A stretch of DNA of 64,000 nucleotides from Phlebotomus papatasi. Taxonomy: Eukaryota > Arthropoda > Insecta > Diptera > Psychodidae. Numbering within the stretch: the first letter of the stretch is position 1; each line of letters starts with the position of its first letter. Both the position numbers and the translations under genes were made by a program. Positions 36,911-46,475 of this stretch are shown in pieces. The notes under the pieces are model-generated. The model saw only the letters and a list, made by a program, of their open reading frames with translations, made no database searches and was not told the DNA's origin. Location: positions 50,654,001-50,718,000 of the forward strand of contig NC_077222.1 of the NCBI RefSeq assembly GCF_024763615.1. The letters are read 5' to 3'.

Positions 36911-39900
36911 CACGATTGAAAACGATTCAGACTTATGGAGTATTCTGTGACCTTTCTAATGAATTCAAACTCACATCAATCAATTGAGCACTATGCTCTC
37001 TACAACCTTTTTTTTAACTTTGATCTCGAAAAATCTATTTTATGCATAATTCTAAGGTATTACCGTATAATGATGAAATTTTCAATGAAATTTAAGAATT
37101 GTTGTTTGTATTTTTATTAATCTATTAACCCAACTTCAACTGATATGATAGACTGAGTGTTTATTTAATTCTGTTATGAAGACCTAAAGTTTTATATTTT
37201 TACTAAAACTTTTATTTTGTTTATTTACAATACACTAAAATCCAGATGCCAGTAATGATTCTATAACACAAAATATGACTTGCTAATTAAATGTTTGCAT
37301 ACAGCGTCCAGACCGAGTAGGTAATTCCCAAAAGGATTTCCTTATGAATTTTTACCCAGAAAAACGGCCATTTATTTTTGTGCCTCTCCATTTTCCAGCT
37401 CAACCAAAAATCATGGAGGAATCTTAAACGAAGGCAATCTAGACAATTTTCAGAGGGTGCCCTTGTGGATACAAAAAAAAGCATTCCCATCCTTGGCGCT
37501 GTGGAAAGCTGTGCACCTTGCGAATGGAGTAGGATGGTTTCTTGGTAGTCCAAGACATAACAAAATTGCTGTATAAATTCATTTGCATAGACGCGCAATA
37601 TTCATGTTTTTGGGATTATATCCTACACAAGAGGGGTGAATCTGCCCTCTTTTATATTGGATACGTTGCTCTCTTCACGGAATAATTTTAGGATGTTCTG
37701 TGTTTGTTCTCTCTACACACGCTTTTACCATTGTGGCCCTTCTACCAAGTAAAAACATCTCTTCCAAACAATAGTTTTAGAATTTCCGTGCTTTGTATAC
37801 TCATATTTTGTGCCACCCCCATCCCTACAACCACTTTTACATTTCATACCAGCATTTTCGAGGATGTAATTCACCATGGAAAATTTTATATGGAACTGGC
37901 GGTGGAATAAATAAAGATGAAGCAAAAATGAAGATAGAGAAATGCTACTGTTGGGGACATTATGCAAAAGCAAGAAAACATTACACAATGTCTCACTTCC
38001 AACCGTAAACTAAATTAAGAATTATATTTTTTACTCAAATAAAGAAGTCCACCTACTGTTTCTCACCCTACGAAAATTATGAGGTAAACTTTCTCAAAAT
38101 TTTTGTCAAGCGCTAAACTCTCTATCCGACAAACGGTATTAAGAAATTGTTTTTTTTTGGGTATTTTGACAGGCCTTTCGTTTTTCGTAATTTATAGGGC
38201 AACTTAGAAATTTCATTCATATTCAGTGCAACAAGTTAGTATAAAATTTCGAAGGAATCATACAAAAGTAAAAATAATAAAATCGTAAAAATCTTAGAAT
38301 TCTATTGAAGGATATGGCGGGCCCTATAGCATCGCAGTATGTCCTATTTGCATTACACGGAGTAACATTGTATGAACATTGTTTAAACGGAAAATTAGAC
38401 AATTTCAGTTGACCATAGGGGCTTATTCCAAGTAGTGAAGAAATTAAAAAAGAAATTATTTAGGTCCGATATCAAATTACTCCCTTGTACCCCTTATACC
38501 CAAAATGTTAATTTCAAAAACTTTACTAGTATTCTAGCAGTTGTATAATCCCAACTCATGTACCTCCAACAAAGTTATTAATTAGACAAATAAACCTAAT
38601 CTTATCTAAAAATCTAATTTAATATTTAGGATTATGGTTTAATTCGGTTAAAATCGTTTTATATTTAAAAAATTTTGAAGTTTTTAAGATGTCTTTAGCA
38701 TTTTGGAGTAAATCATGTCTTCCTTAAAATTTTATAAATAAAAGATTTTATATAAATCTATAATGTTTTTTACATGATTTACGAACCTAGTTGAGCGGGT
38801 ACAACTTATTTGAGCGGAAAGAAATTCATTAAATGCTAATAATCTTACGCTGAGAAATTCGCGTACAATGCGAATTTTCTTTGTTAATATTTTTCTTACA
38901 AATGTGCAATATTTAAAAATTTAAGTAAAAGGATTTTCAGATAAAATTGAATTTAAAAAATTGTAATGCATCACTCTTTTCGTTACTTTTTAAATATTTT
39001 GTAATTTTTATTTTGGTTATAAGCGGTTTAGTAAAATTTAGTGAATTAGTAAACTCAAAACCAATTACAATTCTTTAAACGACATTGCCAAGGCGGTTCT
39101 GTAATGACTAATAATTTTTCCTGTCTCAAGAATATTTCACCACCTTTACCTAAAAAATTCCAATTTATGAATTACGATTAATTTTTTTTTCTTTAAATTA
39201 TACAAACTTCTTTGACTGCTTGAACAGAGAGAGAACAATTTTTGAAGTTGTTACTTAGTCCAAAATCCAATTTTAAGGATCAGCAGTGTATCTGTGTATT
39301 TTCAGGAGCAAAAATGTGATAATTTTTTCTCTTTTTGTCTACTTTCACAATTGCGGAAGATAATTGAAATTTTAAATACAGAATCCCGAAATAGCGAAAG
39401 TTTTTGTGGCAATGTCTGTTGCCAAGTTTGAGACTCTCATCTGGAACGTAATGGTTTTCCGTTCCATTCTCCTTATTCATTTCATCACTTTCGGAATTTT
39501 GTATTAAAATTATACATAAAATATCTTCAGCAGCAGCAGGATGACTTCGGTGTCCAAGACGAGTGCAAAGGGAGTATTGGTGTAAAAGAGAAGAAAACGA
39601 AGCTCAGATAAAGTCTAATAAATCCGCCAAGCTGACGTACGAAAATCTCATTTAAACTGGGGAGAGTCTGGGGGGAATGTGTGGACTTTTCGTAGGGTGT
39701 TGGGTTGGACCCGAAGATAAATGAAGGGGGCACCCAAGTTCTCGCGCTGGAAGGTTGTGGTGCAAGGGAAGTATCCAACATGTAGCACTAAAAAATGGGT
39801 GATTTCCTGGTGAGAGTTGCTAAGAGTTGGGGAGACACATGGCCATTCGGTGAATCTCTGTTTAATCCTTTAATTCAAAACTTTTACTTGGACCCTGGCT

Positions 39901-40385
39901 GTTTTTATTCCACCGCTGCACAAACCTCGTATACACCATTATTGTCACCTTTTTGCTGTACAATCTCCAATGAACTTTTACCTCAGTTTCGATAAATCAG
40001 AGAAGGGAAGGTGAGATTGTTTCTCAACAGTGATTTTGATGATTAAAGCTTTGAAGTTGTGAAAACAGGAGCAAATACTATAGGAATGAGAAATTATTTT
40101 TGTCGAGCGTAATCGTTGTAGAGAGCCTACAAAACCAGTAATAAGTTCAGAAAACCTTGTGTTCAGTGAGATTTTATACAAGCATCCTCGGAAACCTTAT
40201 AACATAGGTACCTATATAAGTAGTCTGAACAGAAAACATTTGCAAAAAAATGTTTATCGAAATCGATTAATAAGCACCATACGAATCGTATAATGTATTC
40301 CAGTCGAAATGTATCATGTCCAGTTTTGTTAATTTTTTGTTTAGACCAAAGCAAGGATAATGCGAACTTAATGAGACTTCTATTC
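36911..40385. other. No gene seen
   Basis: 37280-38010 and 39230-40010 are unique and less AT-rich, with open frames up to 103 codons on either strand, none recognisable. The rest is AT-rich. Confidence 0.4.
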
Positions 40386-40682
40386 TGCTATTTCCGGACA
40401 AAATCATCCTTCCGGTGAGCGTCGGTCAGGTGGTTTAATCCAATATTCAAAAATTCAAGTTTCCAGGGCTCTCGATACTGTATTGTGTCTTCTTCAGTGG
40501 CTGCTTGAAGGAATCTTTATCGAATTTGAGAATTTGTTAAATTTCAAATAAAATTCCTTCAAACACCCACTGAAGAAGACACGATACAGTGTCGAAAGCT
40601 CTGGAAATTTGAGTGTTTTTATTTTGGATTAAACTACCTCACCGACGCTCACCGGAAGAACAATTTTGTCCTGAAATAGCAG
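40386..40682. mobile_element. 297-bp hairpin MITE
   Basis: CTGCTATTTCCGGACAAAAT at the left is matched inverted by ATTTTGTCCTGAAATAGCAG at the right. TTCCGGTGAGCGTCGGT and TGTCTTCTTCAGTGG pair with their inverse copies, leaving a short loop near 40540. Confidence 0.85.
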
Positions 40683-41236
40683 AAAATATTTTTTTAATTT
40701 TCCCTGATTCAATAATATTTTAATACTCGCTAATTTTCTGGTATTATTCGTATTACTAATTCTGGTGCTGCATTAGTAATACGAACTTCATATCTCAGGT
40801 TTAGACATAAGAGTTAACTTTTCTAACTTCTCATCAATCTTTCTTATTCAAATTTTTCGTTCGATTTGAGATTAAAATCAGGTTATTTGATTCGGCTTTT
40901 GAATTCGATCTTCCAACGTGTTTTTTTTTCTTTGAGAAAATTCTGTCTGTTAGCTCTTGGAAAGGCAAGGTTTTGTTTAATAATAAGTTTTATTCGAAAA
41001 CCGGATCTTAAAGGAAAAACAGAGAAGTTCTCGTACTCCCTGCTGATGGTGCATTCTTCTCTAATTTTTGATATTTTGACAACTTTTTTTCACATTTTTA
41101 AGCTTTTCTTCTCGTTTGTTTTAAAATTATTATTTTTCTTTCAAAAAAAGTTTACGAGTACAATTCTTTCTTAATTTACGTTTTGTAGAATATCTAGATT
41201 GATACAATCTTTTGAACATCCAATCTTTTTTAGGTA
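40683..41236. other. No gene seen
   Basis: AT-rich. The frame at 40866-41174 (102 codons) is dominated by F/L/S from T-rich DNA and is not credible. Confidence 0.45.
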
Positions 41237-41463
41237 GGGTGAACACCTCTTCGACAGGGAACCTCTATTGACACTTTTGACAAAATGTTGAAATTTATTT
41301 AATGTATCTAATAAAATGTAAGTAATACGGCGTTTTTTCATTAATTTACGTTTTTCGATAAGGATACTAAGTGTTCAAATTTCGTATTCCAAATGGTACA
41401 GAGTAGGGTGTTAATAGGTCCTGACAGGAGTTCTTAAAGTGTCAATAGGAGTTCCTTTCACCC
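41237..41463. mobile_element. TA-flanked MITE, 227 bp
   Basis: TA|GGGTGAACACC and AACCTCTATTGACACTTTT at the left are matched inverted by AAAGTGTCAATAGGAGTTCC and TTTCACCC|TA at the right. Confidence 0.7.
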
Positions 41464-43864
41464 TATTTCCTCTTGGATATACTTTCGAACTTCAAACACA
41501 GTCAACAAACCTCAACTTCGATGGAAAGGCAATAAGGAAAGGTTTGGCAAGATTTTTGAGAAATTTTTTTAAGCAGGATTGAATATTAATTACTGATTAA
41601 TTTAGTGTTAATTGTAGATTATTTCATACCGAATTATTTATATTTTAATGCAAATATATTTCCTTTAACCTTCGAAATATAAATATATTCAAATTGTGCT
41701 TTTATTAATGCCTTGTTGTAATATACTGAAATTTGAAACCGATCCGGTTCAGTTATTAAGGCAATGTTTGTACTAAAATGGTGAAAGATTGTATAATAAA
41801 ATATTAAACTTGTTCTAAATTAAGCAATTAATTATTTTTTGAATCTTTAACCATTTTGGTATATTACCAAATTTTGCAATCATTTCCCTAATAACTAAAC
41901 CAGAGCAGTTTCAAATTTCAGTATATAATATTACAACAAAACTTAAAAACACAAGTTGAATATTTTAAAGAAAGAGCAATAAATTTATTATTTTTTAACA
42001 AGTTTTGTCAATCAATTTTTATCAATAATATGCCTTAATTTTTGTTAAGGGAGCATTGATTAATCTGTAATAAAATAATGTACTGAAAAACGAATTATTG
42101 TCTAAAATTCGCTATTTAAATTATGGTTTAAATTGTCTTTTTCAGAAAAATTAATTTTTGTCCAGGACATTTAAATTACTTTTTTCCTTTTTGTTATATT
42201 TATAAGGAAATGCTAAAGGGACCGTGTTTGTCGCATTCTCCTTCTTAGCAAAATGATGCTGCAGAAACTTGACTCAATGTAGAAAATGCATTTTGTGCAA
42301 TAATATTAAAAATGCATCATGATTACAGGGAATATTACAATCTGGAGTTTATATTCTGTCCCCATGCTTCTGGTGAATTGCATTTGGATTGTTACTTTCC
42401 CAGATGAAGCGTCCTCCTGGCATTGGAGGAGCCACCCCATAGAAGAATATGCAACATGGCAAGCAAATCGCGCACAAAGAAACAAATTACTTGAGCTTTT
42501 GCTCATATCGCCCTCAGAGATGCAATAAACTTTTTGCACTGAAAGAAATTCACCCCTTTTGTGGGGTGAATGTTGGAAATGATGGTAAAATACATAATAT
42601 AACACAAATGCTCAAGATTACGAATTTATTTCACTTGTATAGCATTGTATTTTCTTTTGGGAAAATTTCTCGAATTGTTTGAATGATTCTGCTGATTCGT
42701 GCAGTGGAAAAGTTTACCATCTTTTACGTATTTCACTTTCCTTTTACTTTCCTTTTTTTTAATCTAGTTTGCTCCTAAGACCGAACATAAACTCACTTAT
42801 TTACTTCATTTCTACCGGGAGAAATTAAAAAATGCAACAAAGTGGAATTATGACCCTTAGGACTCAAACGTGGCTGCAGGGTTGGTTGAGATGCGATCAA
42901 AGAAGTTGTTGGCTTCGTGCGGAAAAGAAGTCTTTCGTATCTGCACAAAAAGGCAACAAATTATTACGGTTATACAATTTGAAATTTATGTTCTTCCAGT
43001 TCTTTAGTAATTCTTTTTGCCCCGTCCCTATGGGGGGTGAAAGGGAGATGTGCAAGCCAGGGGGGGGTGATGAAATGAGTGGGTGGTTTTTGTGTTTTTC
43101 ATAATTTAAACAAATGCCACGATGAAAAGTACAGCTACCAACAGGCAAGAGAGAAAAGTGGCACGATGATAAAGTTTTCCACACAAACCGCATATACACA
43201 CAAAAGTGGCTTTATATTTATGAGTGCGAACACCAAAATTTTATTCGCAGCCAAAAAGACGAAATTATGCAAATCACCAAGTCTAATTTTTGGTTTTTCA
43301 CACAAATATTCATTCTCTGTTTCACACATTTAATTAAAACATACACTTTTTGTCCTCTGCAACATAAAAAAATTTTCACTGGGAACAGTATTTTTTTCTA
43401 TTTTTAAGAGATGACCGCATTAATTAATCAAAATCACTGTACAGTCAACCGATTTTGTGGTGACAGAAATTTTCTATTTGGATAAACTTCAATGAATTGC
43501 GGGATATTTTTATTTCTTTCATGTGGTTTGAGTTTGGAAACATCTGTCATGAAACATTTTTATGTGTTTTCCGACTCGGTTTTATTCCATAAAATAAATT
43601 TACAGAAGTATTTAGCACATCAAAAACCTTTCTGATATTCCAGAGCTGCAAAAGATAATCATTTCCCTTTAGTTTGCTCTAGTTTAGCAAAACCCCATGG
43701 CAATATTAACAATTCTCAACAACACAAACTTATTTTGCTGTCTGTTTAATATCTAAAAAAGGGTGATAAAGCATCCCTGATCTATAAAATGGTCGAACTA
43801 GCATGACTTCTTGATGCTAAATATATTTTGAAAAACATTTGATGAATATTTTTTTAGCGGAGTA
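41464..43864. other. No gene seen
   Basis: AT-rich to about 42220, then unique and less AT-rich to about 43560. Overlapping frames up to 100 codons on both strands at 42306-43333 have no recognisable features. Confidence 0.4.
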
Positions 43865-44064
43865 GGGGAAAGTACTTTCCCTTCGAACGTTCATGCCTTC
43901 GAATAATAAGAATTTTCTCTTATTTCTGCTATAAGAAACTTACGACATTGAAGAAGGTCTGTGTAGGCTATCTATAGAAAAAAAATTGAACCGCTATCTT
44001 TTTTACCTTGGAAGATATTGGATTTTGAATTTTTCGATTTGTGACTTTATGTCCCAGTCTCCCC
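43865..44064. mobile_element. TA-flanked MITE, 200 bp
   Basis: TA|GGGGAAAG at the left and GACTTTATGTCCCAGTCTCCCC|TA at the right. The right end, inverted, matches the solo end at 1219 over about 55 bp. Confidence 0.65.
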
Positions 44065-44104
44065 TACTCATATAAAACAACATGTTTATAAAATTTTAGA
44101 ATTT

Positions 44105-44178
44105 TTTACTTACGAAATTTGATATTTTTACTTAACATTTTTGATTTTTTTACCTACCATTTTTTGCTTTTTTACTTA
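44105..44178. repeat. ACTTACC-type minisatellite, left of the nested insertion
   Basis: T-rich units ending ACTTACC, ACTTAAC or ACCTACC followed by ATTTTTG. It is cut at the TA that begins the next element. The array resumes in the same orientation at 61071, so the two blocks were probably continuous. Confidence 0.7.
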
Positions 44179-44366
44179 CCGTCGTTGCGGGTGACTTTGC
44201 ACTCTGCTGTCCGTAAGACTTTCATAAATTCTAGCACTTATTGATGGTCTTCGCCGATCCGGTCTACCATGTCAAAGTATAGAGGGATATGTTATGTACC
44301 AAGTAAGGTACAATGATCTTCAAAAGGATTCTTGTAGTTTCAGTAATAGTCAATGAAATGCTAGTA

Positions 44367-44372
44367 TAGGTA
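44367..44372. repeat. Polinton target-site duplication, left copy (TAGGTA)
   Basis: TAGGTA lies immediately before the AGTAGTAAG terminus and recurs exactly after the right terminus at 59725-59730. Six base pairs is the size known for Maverick/Polinton integrases. Confidence 0.95.
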
Positions 44373-44776
44373 AGTAGTAAGTATGGCACTGTAGGACTGT
44401 GCTTCAAAAGGAAAAAATGTGTACAGTGAGACTATACACAATTTTTCCCATATTTCCCTGTGTCCATACTTGTTGATATAATGCACAATGCAGAAATATC
44501 AAACGATGGGAGAACTTATACACGATGTGAATATACGCAATTTTTCCTATAGAGACTAAATTGTGTACAAACATAAAATGTGACCTGTACACATTTTTGC
44601 CTATACACAAAATTTCCCTGTACAATTTACACCATCGTCTCTTTATCTCAACTTCATAAATTGAAATTGGTTGCGAAAAATAAATGTGTGAATGTATCCG
44701 TGTATGTAGGTATGTATGTATATGTTTGAGTGGTGCCTTTAAGTATGCGTGTCATATCAGTTATTCATTTTTTAGG
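44373..44776. repeat. Polinton left terminal inverted repeat with 197-bp extra segment
   Basis: 44373-44472 and 44670-44776 together (207 bp) match the right repeat with one substitution (G/A in GAGTGGTGCC). The segment 44473-44669 is absent from the right copy. Its junctions share TTG, pointing either to a deletion on the right at a TTG microhomology or to an insertion on the left. The extra segment has words resembling the neighbouring repeat (TGTACACATTTTTGCCTATACAC), so it could be a diverged tandem copy. Confidence 0.9.
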
Positions 44777-44792
44777 AGATGATTATTAATGG

Positions 44793-44795
<3 letters not shown>

Positions 44796-44856
<61 letters not shown>
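44796..44856. repeat. (TA)n microsatellite
   Basis: 61 bp of uninterrupted AT/TA, just inside the left inverted repeat and immediately upstream of the protease gene. Confidence 0.98.
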
Positions 44857-44860
<4 letters not shown>

Positions 44861-44884
44861 AACATACTTAAAAAATTATCAGTC
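44849..44884 (+). promoter_or_regulatory. Candidate core promoter of the protease gene
   Basis: The end of the TA tract supplies a TATATATAG box. TCAGTC at 44879-44884 fits the insect initiator TCAKTY, with its A about 31 bp downstream of the box. This would leave only a few bases before the ATG at 44885, which is unusually short, so the spacing is suggestive only. Confidence 0.35.
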
Positions 44885-45358
44885 ATGAACACGCTACAGA
44901 TTGCAAGGTGTCTTAAGAAAAATAAATTCACTAGAGAAATATTTCATGGAGTTTTTCCAATGGATCAATTACCCATGTACCAACTACAAAGACCTTCTTT
45001 ACTTGTAGTAAATACTGCAATTTCTACACACCCTGGAAAACATTGGGTGTGTATCTATCTGCCGCAATTCAAGAAAACTATAGAATTTTTTGACTCCTAC
45101 GGAAGATTTTTGCAGAACAAATATCTTCATGCTTTTTTAAAAAAACAGTTAGATACAGACAAAGTTATTTTTAATAAAAAAATTGTTCAATCATCATTTT
45201 CAAGTGTTTGTGGTCAATATTGTTGCGTGTATGCATTTTATAGATCAAAAAAGATTTCACTGAATAAGTTTATTAGTTTATTTTCTACAATTCGCTTATA
45301 CGAAAATGATCGAAGGGTTGTCGACTTATTTCGAAGAAATTTTAAAAATTTTGTTTGA
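44885..45358 (+). CDS. PRO: Adenovirus-type (Ulp1-like) cysteine protease, 157 aa
   Basis: This is the Polinton protease, a papain-like fold cysteine protease of the adenain/Ulp1 clan. In the virus model it would process capsid and core proteins during maturation. The catalytic set is visible in order: His53 in GKHWVCIYL, Asp70 in EFFDSYGR, Gln102 in VQSSF and Cys109 in VCGQYCC. The seven-residue distance from Gln to Cys and the CG pair after the nucleophile fit the family. There is no signal peptide or membrane segment. The ATG at 44885 is the first in frame after the TA tract; Met26 is an alternative that would still keep all catalytic residues. It is the first gene of the element, with about 110 bp to the next. 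Intact and of usual length for the family. The family call is sure; the natural substrates are not known from sequence. Confidence 0.93.
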   Translation: MNTLQIARCLKKNKFTREIFHGVFPMDQLPMYQLQRPSLLVVNTAISTHPGKHWVCIYLPQFKKTIEFFDSYGRFLQNKYLHAFLKKQLDTDKVIFNKKIVQSSFSSVCGQYCCVYAFYRSKKISLNKFISLFSTIRLYENDRRVVDLFRRNFKNFV

Positions 45359-45411
45359 AAGTTTTAAATAAGAGTTGCTTTATAATTTCACGTTAGTTCT
45401 AAATCACTCTT

Positions 45412-45417
45412 TATAAA
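45412..45417 (+). promoter_or_regulatory. TATAAA box upstream of the 45470 gene
   Basis: TATAAA lies 58 bp upstream of the ATG at 45470, between the protease stop and the next gene. It is a plausible TATA element, but no good initiator is seen at the expected distance. Confidence 0.3.
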
Positions 45418-45469
45418 GTGAAGTTATGTATGATAATTACAAACATTTGTCTGGAAATTACTCAGGAGT

Positions 45470-46225
45470 ATGAAAAACATTAAGGAATCATCTCAAAAAC
45501 CTAAACGGACTCGCCAAAAGAAAGTTCTCACTCAAGAAGAAGATCATCGTGCAAAAGAGTCAGAAGGAGAATTCCAATCATTAGATGTATCAGCAGCAAA
45601 AAGTAGAAATGACACCAACATCTTACAAGGATATACATATTTTTTAAATACATATCATTCTACTTTTGTTACCATTGGGTTCTCGGCGAAAGATTTTACA
45701 TCCATTGTAAAGATTTCAACCCAAAATTTGCATTCTGGAGTGGATTCTGTTAATATCTCTCGTAATCAATGGGCATTAATTTACGCTAGAAAGGATATGA
45801 TTGATGAAAAACTGGATACCCCTGGAGATCAAATTGAGGGACATGAATTACTGCCTACATCAAGAGATGCACAAGGAATTCTAATAAACTTTTTAAGCTT
45901 CAATAAGTCTTGTTGTATAGTGTTTACCCAAAATGGCATATCGATAGTTTTAACTAAAATAGAATTTCAAAAATTAATGTTATTAAATGATTTCATTAAT
46001 ACAACTTTAATTTATAATAATTCTGTTCAATATTTTGTAAAGGAATATTGTGAAAGATATATCACTGCATGTAAGAATCTTAGTGTTACAAAATTAGATT
46101 CAACATCTTATACAGCACCAATGGACTTAAGACCACCAATAAACTATTTTAGATTGTTTAGTGAAATTCCACTTATGTATGAAAATGTTACTGAAATCAG
46201 CTTTGATAGTCAAAGAATAATTTAA
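45470..46225 (+). CDS. Polinton protein of unknown function, 251 aa
   Basis: I do not recognise this protein with confidence. Residues 1-35 are highly charged, with a basic KPKRTRQKK stretch that could act as a nuclear localisation or nucleic-acid-binding segment. From about residue 50 there is a globular region rich in beta-strand patterns (FVTIGFSAKDF, SIVKIS). At 90-104 VDSVNISRNQWALIY loosely recalls the strand-turn-helix of PC4-like single-strand DNA-binding domains, a comparison made by eye and weak. 150-200 is more helical (KEYCERYITACKN). No transmembrane segment. It starts at a true ATG, about 110 bp after the protease stop. An AATAAA lies at 46242, 17 bp past its stop, suggesting its own polyadenylation. 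Given its place between protease and polymerase, a role in replication or packaging is possible but unproven. Confidence 0.75.
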   Translation: MKNIKESSQKPKRTRQKKVLTQEEDHRAKESEGEFQSLDVSAAKSRNDTNILQGYTYFLNTYHSTFVTIGFSAKDFTSIVKISTQNLHSGVDSVNISRNQWALIYARKDMIDEKLDTPGDQIEGHELLPTSRDAQGILINFLSFNKSCCIVFTQNGISIVLTKIEFQKLMLLNDFINTTLIYNNSVQYFVKEYCERYITACKNLSVTKLDSTSYTAPMDLRPPINYFRLFSEIPLMYENVTEISFDSQRII

Positions 46226-46241
46226 AAGTGTATTATAAGTT

Positions 46242-46247
46242 AATAAA
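46242..46247 (+). terminator. AATAAA polyadenylation signal after the 45470 gene
   Basis: AATAAA lies 17 bp after the TAA stop, and a second AATAAA follows at about 46297 (ACAATAAAAAAAATC). This is consistent with an mRNA ending before the polymerase gene. Confidence 0.5.
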
Positions 46248-46475
46248 CTTTAATCAACATCACTTTAGTGTTTTTTCTATACAAAAATGCTGATACAATA
46301 AAAAAAATCTAGCTTACGTTTATTGACGCACAATTTTTTCTTCGTGTTCCGCAGAAAATACAGCTTACTGCGGATATCAAATCTCTTGTGTATGAAATTA
46401 TTTCACTTTCTTTTAAGTCGTACATGACACAAGACATTTATCAAGTGCACAAAAAGAAAACCTGTGAAATTAACA

